This document shows positions 6,295 to 12,516 of a stretch of DNA of 12,516 nt, piece by piece. Below the pieces are notes generated by a model, which was not told where the DNA came from, searched no databases, and saw only the letters and a list, made by a program, of their open reading frames with translations. Location of the stretch: positions 58,298 to 70,813 of the forward strand of contig DBRC01000047.1 in the NCBI GenBank assembly GCA_002305505.1, written 5' to 3'. This DNA comes from Prevotella sp. UBA1378. GTDB lineage: Bacteria; Bacteroidota; Bacteroidia; Bacteroidales; Bacteroidaceae. The position numbers and the translations under genes were made by a program. How positions within the stretch are numbered: the stretch's first letter is position 1; every line of letters begins with the position of its first letter.

Positions 6295-8502
6295 ATGAAA
6301 AGGATTTCTTTTATGTGTGCAGCATTATTGGCGGTTACGGCACAATTGCTGGCAGGCAATAAGCTGGATTTGCAGAGCATAACGAAAGGCGAGTTCAGAA
6401 GCGAAGAGTTTGCCGAGGTACGTGCGGCGGCTGACGGTGATACGTACACCCAAATCAGCAGCGACGGCAAACGGATTGTAAGGTACTCGTTCAAGACGGG
6501 GAAGCAGGTCGGTGTGCTTTTCGATGTGAATACGGTAAGAGGTAAGAAGATAGAGGCGGTGAGCGGCTACGTGATGAGCCCCGACGGGCGGAACATCCTG
6601 ATTCAGACCGAGAAGAAACCCATATACCGCCGCTCATTTACTGCGGTTTACTATATCTTTAACGTCCAGAACAATAAAATGGTGCCCTTGAGCGACGGCG
6701 GGCCGCAGCAGGAACCGCTGTTCTCACCGGACGGCACCCAGATAGCATTCGTACGCGGCAACAACATCCATCTGGTGAAGCTGTTGTATGACAATGCAGA
6801 GAGCCAGGTCACGAAAGACGGCAAGCGCAACGAAATCATCAACGGCATACCCGACTGGGTGAACGAGGAGGAATTCGGCATAAGCAGTAGCATGGTGTTC
6901 ACAGCCGACAGCAGGCAGCTTGTCTGGGTCAGGTACGACGAGTCGCAGGTGAAAGAGTATTCGTTCCAGTTGTTCTGCGGCATGAACCCGGCCAAGGACG
7001 AGTTTAAGGCATATCCCGGATTCTATACATACAAGTATCCGGTGGCCGGGGAGGACAATTCGAAAGTGTCAGTGCTCAGTTTTGACATAAAGAGCAGGCA
7101 GACGCGCACGATGAAACTGCCTTTAGACGCCGACGGCTATATCCCCCGCATAGTGATGACCAGCGACCCGGCGAAGGTGGCTGTGTTTACGTTGAACCGC
7201 CGTCAGGACGACTTGAAAATCTATATGGTCAATCCGCTTTCCACGGTATGCCAGTTGGTGATAGAGGACAAAGTGGACAAGTATGTGAAAGAAGCGAACG
7301 TGCAAGGTGTCGTCTTTACGGATAAGCACATCCTTATGCCGAGCGACCGCGACGGTTATAACCATCTTTATCTCTATAACCAGAACGGGCAGTTGCTGCG
7401 CCAGATAGTGAATGGCCAATACGAGGTGACGGATGTGTACGGATACGACGAATCGACGGGTGACGTTTACTATGCAGCCAACCAGCTGGGGCCGCACGAC
7501 AAGCAAGTGTACGTATCGCGCCGGAACGGGAAGATAGAGCGGCTGACGCAGCAAGCGGGGTACAACAATGCTGTTTTCAGTGCCGGTTTCAAGTACTTCA
7601 TCAACCAGTGGAGCGATATGAACACGCCGCAGGTGTATACCTTGAACAGCAATACGGGCAAGGTGATAGAGACACTGGTAGACAATAAGGCGCTGCGCGA
7701 CAAGCTTGCCGGTTATACGCTGGGCACGAAGGAGCTGATAAAGCTGACCACTTCAGAAGGTATCGAACTGAACGGATGGATGGTGAAACCCGCCAGCTTC
7801 AACCCGGATAAGGAGTATCCGGTCATCATGTACCAATACGGTGGCCCCGGCAGCCAGCAGGTTCTCAACCGCTGGGCTATCGGCATGAGCGGCCAGGGGG
7901 CCGTGTTAGAGCAGTTCCTGGCCCAGCAAGGATATATTTGTGTGTGCATCGACAACCGGGGCACCGGCGGACGGGGGGCGGAGTTTGAGAAATGCACCTA
8001 CTTGCGCTTGGGCGAGCTCGAGGCCCGCGACCAAGTGGAAGCTGCTCTTTGGCTGGGCAAGCAGACATACGTAGATGCCAACCGCATCGGTATATGGGGA
8101 TGGAGCTACGGCGGTTTCAATACACTGATGTCGATGAGCGAGGGCCGCGGCGTCTTCCGTGCCGGCGTGGCCATCGCCCCTCCTGTCAGCTGGCGCTTCT
8201 ACGATACGGTATATACCGAGCGGTATATGCGTACGCCCCGGGAAAACCCGTCGGGCTACGATGAGGTGTGCCCCATTGCCCGTGCTGGCAAGTTAAGCGG
8301 GGCGCTGTTGCTCTGCCACGGCATGGCCGATGATAATGTGCATTTCCGCAATACGGCGGAATACAGCGAGGCACTGGTGCAGGCCGACAAGGATTTCCGT
8401 GAGTTGATTTATACCAACAGGAACCACGGCATCTATGGCGGGAATACACGCAACCACCTGTTCCGGCAGGCACTCAACTTCTTCAATGCAGAGATGAAAT
8501 AA
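6295..8502 (+). CDS. Dipeptidyl peptidase IV-family serine peptidase (S9B)
   Basis: This 735-residue exported peptidase should remove dipeptides, typically X-Pro or X-Ala, from peptide N termini in the periplasm. A Sec signal covers about residues 1-20 (cleavage near QLLA20). A beta-propeller domain (roughly 40-480) contains DWVNEEEF (187-194), the double-Glu motif that binds the substrate amino terminus (E192/E193). The alpha/beta-hydrolase domain starts near 500 with YGGPGSQ (the oxyanion Tyr region) and has the full triad: Ser604 in GWSYGG, Asp679 in HGMADDNVHF, and His711 in NRNHGIYGG. The length is normal for bacterial DPP IV and nothing is missing. It opens a three-gene unit; the next gene starts 30 bp downstream with no terminator between. 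A Bacteroides DPP IV has been reported to cleave host incretin peptides, but which paralogue this one matches cannot be told here. Confidence 0.93.
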   Translation: MKRISFMCAALLAVTAQLLAGNKLDLQSITKGEFRSEEFAEVRAAADGDTYTQISSDGKRIVRYSFKTGKQVGVLFDVNTVRGKKIEAVSGYVMSPDGRNILIQTEKKPIYRRSFTAVYYIFNVQNNKMVPLSDGGPQQEPLFSPDGTQIAFVRGNNIHLVKLLYDNAESQVTKDGKRNEIINGIPDWVNEEEFGISSSMVFTADSRQLVWVRYDESQVKEYSFQLFCGMNPAKDEFKAYPGFYTYKYPVAGEDNSKVSVLSFDIKSRQTRTMKLPLDADGYIPRIVMTSDPAKVAVFTLNRRQDDLKIYMVNPLSTVCQLVIEDKVDKYVKEANVQGVVFTDKHILMPSDRDGYNHLYLYNQNGQLLRQIVNGQYEVTDVYGYDESTGDVYYAANQLGPHDKQVYVSRRNGKIERLTQQAGYNNAVFSAGFKYFINQWSDMNTPQVYTLNSNTGKVIETLVDNKALRDKLAGYTLGTKELIKLTTSEGIELNGWMVKPASFNPDKEYPVIMYQYGGPGSQQVLNRWAIGMSGQGAVLEQFLAQQGYICVCIDNRGTGGRGAEFEKCTYLRLGELEARDQVEAALWLGKQTYVDANRIGIWGWSYGGFNTLMSMSEGRGVFRAGVAIAPPVSWRFYDTVYTERYMRTPRENPSGYDEVCPIARAGKLSGALLLCHGMADDNVHFRNTAEYSEALVQADKDFRELIYTNRNHGIYGGNTRNHLFRQALNFFNAEMK

Positions 8503-8532
8503 GAAGGACATAACTTAAAAACGGATAAAGAA

Positions 8533-10836
8533 ATGAAACAATTAATTGCAGCGCTTTCTTTGGTATTAATGCTGGTTCCGGCTTCTGCCGAAGCAAAACC
8601 GAAGAAAAAACAAACTACTCCCCGATTGTCTACGATAGAGATAATTGAGAAGGTGAACAATCATTGGCAGCAGAACAACAAGCCCGAGGTGCGTGCTTTC
8701 TGGGACGACGCCGCTTACCATACGGGCAATATGGAGGCATACAAACTGCTGGGCAAGGCCCAGTGGCTGGAATACAGTGATAAATGGGCGCGGCACAATA
8801 CGTGGAAAGGTGCCAGGGGCGACAACCGGGCAGGGTGGTTGAACAACTACAGAACCTACGGGGAGGGGCAGAACCATGTGCTTTTCGCCGACTGGCAGAT
8901 TTGTTTCCAAACCTATCTTGACTTATACGAGATGAACCCCGATGAATACAAGATAGCCCGGACGAAAGAAGTCATCGACTATCAATGTGCCGTCGGTAAT
9001 ACCGATTTTTGGTGGTGGGCTGATGCTCTGTATATGGCAATGCCAGTCTTTACGAAGCTTTATAAGCAGACGGGTAATACCGCTTATCTTGATAAGCTCT
9101 TCAGATGCTTCCAGTATGCCGACAGCCTGATGTGGGATAAGGAAGACCAATTATATTTCCGTGACGGAAAATACATCTATCCCAAACACAAGACCGAGGC
9201 TGGCCTAAAGGATTTCTGGGCCCGCGGCAATGGATGGGTATTGGCCGGATTGGCAAAGGTATTGCAGGACATGCCGGCTGAATCGCCCTACCGCCCATTG
9301 TTTGCCGGCCGTTTCTGCCAGTTGGCCGAGGCTGTGGCGAAAAGCCAGCAGAAGGATGGTTACTGGACGCGCTCAATGCTCGACCCCCAGCAATCGGAAG
9401 GCCCCGAGACCAGCGGGACGGCATTCTTCTGTTACGGGCTGCTTTGGGGAATGAACAACGGCTTGCTCGACCAAGCGACTTATGCCCCGGTGGCCCAAAA
9501 GGCTTGGGGCTATCTTGCAACGAAAGCGTTGCAGGCCGATGGCAGCGTGGGCTACGTACAGCCTATCGGCGAAAAGGCCATCAAAGGGCAGCAGCTCACG
9601 GCGCAGAACACGGCCAACTTCGGTGTAGGTGCTTTCCTGCTTGCCGCATGCGAGAAGTTGCGCTTTGACGAAAAGGGCACTGCTGAATTCACGTTCGAGG
9701 TCCGTAATGATGCCGAGGCGTTCCGCCAAGAGGTGGTCGAGCTGGATGCTGCTGCGGTATACAAGAAACTGGGCATCAGCGGCGGCCGGCAGTTCAGGGT
9801 GATAAATGCTGTCCATCAGGAAGTGCCTTACCAGCTTACGTACGACGGCAAGATACTGGTTGAGGTGTCCGTGCGTCCTTGCGGTACGGCGGCATTTACC
9901 ATCAAGCGCGGCATGCCCCGCACAACTGTAAACGTAGCTTACGGGCGTATGTACCCTGAGCGGGTAGACGACATTGCATGGGAAAACGACCGCGGTGCCT
10001 ACCGCTGCTATGGGCCGGCACTGCAGAAGAAGGGCGAGCGTGCCTTCGGGAACGACGTGTGGACAAAGAATACGCCCGACTTGGAGGTAGAGAAGCGCTA
10101 TTTTGTAGAAATAAGCAACCATGAGCGTATCCAGCAGTTGCGCCAGGCTGGCCAAAAGGCAGCTGCCGACTCTCTCGAAGAACTTACCACTTACCATTAT
10201 GATCATGGCTACGGTCTCGACTGCTATAAGGTAGGCCCGTCGCTCGGTTGCGGCACGCCGGCGCTGATGGACGGCGACAACATCGTCTTCCCTTATTGTT
10301 GGAAAGAGTATGAGCTGCTTGACAACGGTCCCTTGCGTTTCACGGTAAGGATGGTTTATCACCCTGTGGAGCATAAGGGCGGACAGCTGGTGGAGCACCG
10401 CGTCCTCAGCCTTGACAAAGGTTCCAACTTCAATAAGATGACCGTATGGTATGAAGGTGGCGGAAAGGCAGTCGATGTTGCTTCGGGTGTTGTCATCCAT
10501 AATGAAGATACGAAAAGTGTGGTTCTTGGGAAAAATTATGTCCTGTATGCCGACCCGACGGACAATCCTGAAGGACAGAATTCCCAAATTTACGTGGCTG
10601 CGCTCTTCCCTTATGGCGCGGTTGACACCAGGAAAATCGACAATGCAGGCGGTGCCAATGGCATAGCAGGACATGCGCTTGGTATCCGCCGCGGTGTTCA
10701 GCCGGGCGAGAAGTTCGTTTATTACTTCGGTTCAGCGTGGAGCAAGTACGACTGCCGCTCGCTGACCGAGTGGCAACAGCGTGTCGATGGTTTTGTGCAG
10801 GCACAGCATCATCCTTTGGACATAGAAATCAAATGA
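8533..10836 (+). CDS. Secreted GH105 unsaturated uronyl hydrolase fused to DUF4861
   Basis: This 767-residue exported protein has two domains after a Sec signal (about 1-20, PASA then E). Residues 35-375 form a GH105/GH88-type alpha6/alpha6 barrel: WWADALYM (161-168) with the likely catalytic Asp164, WARGNGW (229-235), and ETSGTAFFCYGL (292-303). GH105 enzymes remove 4,5-unsaturated uronic acids, left by lyases, from oligosaccharide ends by hydrating the double bond. Residues from about 383 to 765 are a DUF4861-type domain homologous to the protein at 3067-4290, sharing AYR (489-491), the GYG to DG region (559-581) and GPLR (599-602). Each half is near full length, and the reading frame is open throughout. 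It lies 30 bp after the peptidase gene and its stop overlaps the next start (ATGA). No SusC/SusD pair is present. The substrate is unknown. Confidence 0.88.
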   Translation: MKQLIAALSLVLMLVPASAEAKPKKKQTTPRLSTIEIIEKVNNHWQQNNKPEVRAFWDDAAYHTGNMEAYKLLGKAQWLEYSDKWARHNTWKGARGDNRAGWLNNYRTYGEGQNHVLFADWQICFQTYLDLYEMNPDEYKIARTKEVIDYQCAVGNTDFWWWADALYMAMPVFTKLYKQTGNTAYLDKLFRCFQYADSLMWDKEDQLYFRDGKYIYPKHKTEAGLKDFWARGNGWVLAGLAKVLQDMPAESPYRPLFAGRFCQLAEAVAKSQQKDGYWTRSMLDPQQSEGPETSGTAFFCYGLLWGMNNGLLDQATYAPVAQKAWGYLATKALQADGSVGYVQPIGEKAIKGQQLTAQNTANFGVGAFLLAACEKLRFDEKGTAEFTFEVRNDAEAFRQEVVELDAAAVYKKLGISGGRQFRVINAVHQEVPYQLTYDGKILVEVSVRPCGTAAFTIKRGMPRTTVNVAYGRMYPERVDDIAWENDRGAYRCYGPALQKKGERAFGNDVWTKNTPDLEVEKRYFVEISNHERIQQLRQAGQKAAADSLEELTTYHYDHGYGLDCYKVGPSLGCGTPALMDGDNIVFPYCWKEYELLDNGPLRFTVRMVYHPVEHKGGQLVEHRVLSLDKGSNFNKMTVWYEGGGKAVDVASGVVIHNEDTKSVVLGKNYVLYADPTDNPEGQNSQIYVAALFPYGAVDTRKIDNAGGANGIAGHALGIRRGVQPGEKFVYYFGSAWSKYDCRSLTEWQQRVDGFVQAQHHPLDIEIK

Positions 10837-11552
10837 TGAAGCGGGCAATCATCATGGGGGCATCCTCGGGTATAGGGCTCGAGGTTGCTAAGATATTAAA
10901 GCGCGACGGGTGGCAGATAGGAGTGGCTGCCCGTCGCGCTGATTTATTGAGGGAGCATTTTCCTGATGTGCCCGTCGAAGCTATCGACGTTACGGCTGCC
11001 GATGCTCCCGAATTGTTGTTGTCGCTGATAAGGCGGGTAGGGGGCATGGACCTCTACTTCCACTCGTCGGGGATAGGCAGGAAGAATCCGGCGCTTGAGC
11101 CGCAGGTAGAACTTGGCACCATGAGAACCAACGGGCTCGGGTTTGTGCGGATGATAGGCACCGCCTATCGCTATATGGCCGAAAACGGGGGCGGGCATAT
11201 TGCTGCCATTACGTCGGTTGCCGGCACAAAGGGGCTTGGAGTTGCCCCGTCGTATTCGGCCACGAAGGCTTTCCAGAATACTTACTTGCAGGCATTGGAG
11301 CAGCAAGCCAACACAAAAGGCCTCAATATCGCGTTTACGGATATTCGTCCGGGGTTTGTTGCCACGGCATTGTTGGGAGAGCTTTCCGGATATCCTTTAC
11401 TGATGGAGGCCGGTAGCGTGGCGGAAGAATGCGTGAAAGCCGTCTATCATCGCAAGCATGTGGCCGTAATCGATGGGCGATGGCGCGTTATCACCGCCTT
11501 TTGGAGGTTGATACCCAACTGGGTATGGCGCCGGATGGCGTTCCTGAAATAG
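10833..11552 (+). CDS. SDR family NAD(P)-dependent oxidoreductase
   Basis: This 239-residue short-chain dehydrogenase/reductase starts at the ATG overlapping the upstream TGA (ATGA at 10833-10836). A second ATG follows at once (10836), so either could be used. The upstream in-frame ATG at 10737 would run 100 bp into the GH105-DUF4861 gene and put 32 extra residues before the Rossmann fold. Motifs: GASSGIG (9-15) for cofactor binding; Arg34/Arg35 after strand beta2, which favours NADPH; HSSG (77-80); Asn100; and the catalytic set Ser128, Tyr141 and Lys145 in YSATK. It has no signal peptide, so it is cytoplasmic; the C terminus is aromatic and basic (about 216-239) and may touch the membrane. 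The substrate is unknown. Tight coupling suggests a link with the exported glycan enzyme. It is not recognisably KduD. Confidence 0.9.
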   Translation: MMKRAIIMGASSGIGLEVAKILKRDGWQIGVAARRADLLREHFPDVPVEAIDVTAADAPELLLSLIRRVGGMDLYFHSSGIGRKNPALEPQVELGTMRTNGLGFVRMIGTAYRYMAENGGGHIAAITSVAGTKGLGVAPSYSATKAFQNTYLQALEQQANTKGLNIAFTDIRPGFVATALLGELSGYPLLMEAGSVAEECVKAVYHRKHVAVIDGRWRVITAFWRLIPNWVWRRMAFLK

Positions 11553-11587
11553 CAAGGGGGCTATCACCCGTCATCTTTAATAAGGAT

Positions 11588-11641
11588 GCGGATTCCGCGG
11601 GACTTGCCCGGTTGAGGCATCTGCGGAATCCGCGTTTTTTT
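11588..11641 (+). terminator. Rho-independent terminator of the peptidase-GH105-SDR unit
   Basis: A perfect 11-bp stem pairs GCGGATTCCGC (11588-11598) with GCGGAATCCGC (11623-11633) around a 24-nt loop, followed by GTTTTTTTAG (11634-11643). It begins 36 bp after the SDR stop and ends before the convergent rubrerythrin gene. On the minus strand the stem is followed by only a weak T-rich stretch, so it mainly serves the plus strand but may be bidirectional. Confidence 0.88.
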
Positions 11642-11659
11642 AGATATATTGTTTATTCT

Positions 11660-12202
11660 TTAATAGTTTTCGGGCTTTATCTGGAAATAGGCCTGCGCGT
11701 GGCTGCATACCGGGCATACCTTGGGGGCCTCCTTGCCGATGACGATATGGCCGCAGTTGATGCACTGCCAGATGGCGTCGCCGTCTTTCGAGAACACTTT
11801 CTTGTCCTGTACATTCTTTAACAGCTTGCGGTAGCGTTCCTCATGTTCCTTTTCAACCTTGGCCACGCCTTCAAATTTCTCTGCAATCTCGTCGAACCCT
11901 TCTTCGCGGGCTTCTTCGGCCATACGGGCATACATATCGGTCCATTCGTAGTTTTCACCGTTGGCAGCATCTTCCAAATTCGACATGGTGCCGCTCACCG
12001 TACCTCCATTCAGCAGCTTGTACCATAATTTGGCATGCTCTTTCTCGTTTGCTGCTGTTTCCTCGAAGATAGCGGCTATCTGTACATAACCCTCCTTTTT
12101 TGCCTTCGATGCAAAATAGGTGTATTTGTTGCGTGCCATCGATTCGCCTGCAAATGCTTCCTGCAGGTTCTTTTCTGTTTTTGTTCCTTTTAAGTCTTTC
12201 AT
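11660..12202 (-). CDS. rbr: Rubrerythrin
   Basis: This 180-residue non-haem iron protein reduces hydrogen peroxide in the cytoplasm of anaerobes, using electrons passed through its rubredoxin domain. The N-terminal four-helix ferritin-like domain (about 1-138) carries the expected di-iron ligands: Glu20, Glu53 with His56 (NEKEH), Glu83 and Glu86 (ENYE), and Glu117 with His120 (EKEH). The C-terminal rubredoxin domain has Cys147-x2-Cys150 and Cys163-x2-Cys166. All ligands of the Desulfovibrio protein have counterparts, so it should be active. It has its own -7 box at 12228-12235 and stands alone, convergent with the SDR unit. No peroxide-regulator site could be recognised. Confidence 0.96.
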   Translation of the reverse strand: MKDLKGTKTEKNLQEAFAGESMARNKYTYFASKAKKEGYVQIAAIFEETAANEKEHAKLWYKLLNGGTVSGTMSNLEDAANGENYEWTDMYARMAEEAREEGFDEIAEKFEGVAKVEKEHEERYRKLLKNVQDKKVFSKDGDAIWQCINCGHIVIGKEAPKVCPVCSHAQAYFQIKPENY

Positions 12203-12227
12203 AATCGCATTTGTTTTGTTGATTATG

Positions 12228-12235
12228 CAAATATA
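12228..12235 (-). promoter_or_regulatory. -7 box for rubrerythrin
   Basis: CAAATATA reads TATATTTG on the minus strand, a good TAnnTTTG match, 25 bp upstream of the ATG at 12202. The expected -33 position (about 12255-12258) is AT-rich but not TTTG. A further TAnnTTTG match at 12383-12390 is too far away to count without transcript data. Confidence 0.65.
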
Positions 12236-12291
12236 GGTAAAATTTTCCGATTATTATAATCCAGTTGAGGTAAAAAAACATAAATACTTGA

Positions 12292-12303
12292 GTTCGGGAT
12301 AAG
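12292..12303. repeat. Short repeat GTTCGGGATAAG (inverted copy)
   Basis: This is the exact reverse complement of 91-102. The stretch from here to about 12382 has no gene, hairpin or promoter that I can support; it is probably part of the same repeat-bearing intergenic region. Relative to the 57-bp repeats, which are direct, this short element is inverted between the two window ends, so the ends are not simple duplications of each other. Confidence 0.4.
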
Positions 12304-12386
12304 GATATCACGTAAATCCGTTAGTTGCCCATTGTCCGCCATCGGCCATGTGCATCGTGGATGATGACTGCCGAGGTGGAAACAAA

Positions 12387-12442
12387 TATAGCTATATTTC
12401 TCAGATTTATAGCTATATTTCTCGGATTTATAGCTATAAATC
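12387..12442. repeat. 21-bp tandem repeat with palindromic cores
   Basis: Two 21-bp units (12387-12407 and 12408-12428) differ only at one base (A at 12403, G at 12424), and a partial third begins at 12429. Each starts with the palindrome TATAGCTATA (at 12387, 12408 and 12429), so the palindromes are spaced exactly 21 bp, two helical turns. The junction with the last unit forms a perfect 18-bp palindrome, GATTTATAGCTATAAATC (12425-12442), which runs into the right copy of the 57-bp repeat. This could be a protein-binding array or simply part of a dispersed element. Confidence 0.8.
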
Positions 12443-12491
12443 TTTTTGCCACATTATCCGCCTGCTGCCCACCGCTTGCCTTTAGGGCAGC
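12435..12491. repeat. Dispersed intergenic repeat, right copy
   Basis: This is the same-orientation partner of 1-57, 52 of 57 identical, with the 31-bp identical core at 12461-12491 and the GCTGCCC/GGGCAGC hairpin at 12464-12470 and 12485-12491. Here the outer bases also pair (T12463 with A12492), extending the stem to 8 bp. The sequence after 12491 is T-rich (CTTTTCTTTTTTACGG), so the hairpin might act as a weak plus-strand terminator, though no gene reads into it within the window. Confidence 0.75.
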
Positions 12492-12516
12492 AATACTTTT
12501 CTTTTTTACGGCAAAA

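Noticed and set aside
9373..10674. Long minus-strand open frame (433 codons) opposite the GH105-DUF4861 gene
   Set aside because: It lies wholly within a clear coding sequence with GH105 and DUF4861 motifs, has no domain or signal of its own, and no promoter box was found for it.
10737..10832. Upstream ATG for the SDR gene (32 extra residues)
   Set aside because: The extension lies inside the upstream gene and puts non-family sequence before the Rossmann fold. The ATGA overlap at 10833 gives a standard SDR N terminus.
10833..11552. Assigning the SDR as KduD
   Set aside because: It has general SDR motifs only. Nothing specific to KduD was seen, and the genetic context alone is not enough.
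12383..12390. Second TAnnTTTG box for rubrerythrin (minus strand)
   Set aside because: It lies about 180 bp from the gene within AT-rich tandem repeats, and a better placed box exists at 12228-12235.
12387..12442. Possible CRISPR array
   Set aside because: The units are contiguous 21-bp repeats without variable spacers, there are fewer than three full copies, and no cas gene is present.
1..12516. Composite transposon or insertion sequence bounded by the end repeats
   Set aside because: No transposase or integrase is present, no target duplication is visible, and the enclosed genes include core housekeeping functions.

Overview
The window looks like chromosomal DNA from a Bacteroidales gut bacterium, most likely Bacteroides or a close relative. 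The main evidence is the promoter type: TAnnTTTG boxes stand upstream of seven transcription starts, one with a matching TTTG exactly 19 bp further up. The protein set agrees: a GldB-like lipoprotein, DUF4861 proteins, a GH105 glycan hydrolase, a DPP IV-type peptidase and short Lys-Lys lipoprotein signals. There are no rRNA, tRNA, CRISPR, phage or transposase genes. I cannot name the species from sequence alone.

Layout. 1-248 holds a dispersed repeat, a G-rich tract and a strong minus-strand terminator. 249-434 (-) is a tiny Ala/Asp/Ser-rich lipoprotein. 700-3077 (+) is a two-gene unit of mtaB (tRNA t6A37 methylthiotransferase) and a family 2 glycosyltransferase. 3067-4290 (-) is a secreted stand-alone DUF4861 protein, convergent with and overlapping the glycosyltransferase by 11 bp. 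4507-5313 (+) is a GldB-like lipoprotein with a GTG start behind a consensus promoter. 5300-6223 (-) is a YhcC-like radical SAM protein overlapping it tail to tail by 14 bp. 6224-6294 is a compact divergent promoter region. 6295-11552 (+) is a three-gene unit: DPP IV-family peptidase, GH105-DUF4861 fusion, and an SDR reductase joined by ATGA stop-start overlap, ended by a clear terminator. 11660-12202 (-) is rubrerythrin. 12203-12516 carries its promoter, a 21-bp tandem palindromic repeat, and a second copy of the repeat that opens the window.

How the genes work together. The most interesting part is the 6295-11552 unit. It pairs an exported dipeptidyl peptidase with an exported two-domain glycan enzyme and a translationally coupled cytoplasmic reductase, with no SusC/SusD, sulfatase or sugar regulator in the window. 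GH105 enzymes remove unsaturated uronic acids from oligosaccharide ends. The fused DUF4861 domain, also present alone at 3067-4290, is a candidate for preparing or recognising that end. This is inference. The remaining genes (tRNA modification, radical SAM, rubrerythrin, glycosyltransferase) are ordinary core functions.
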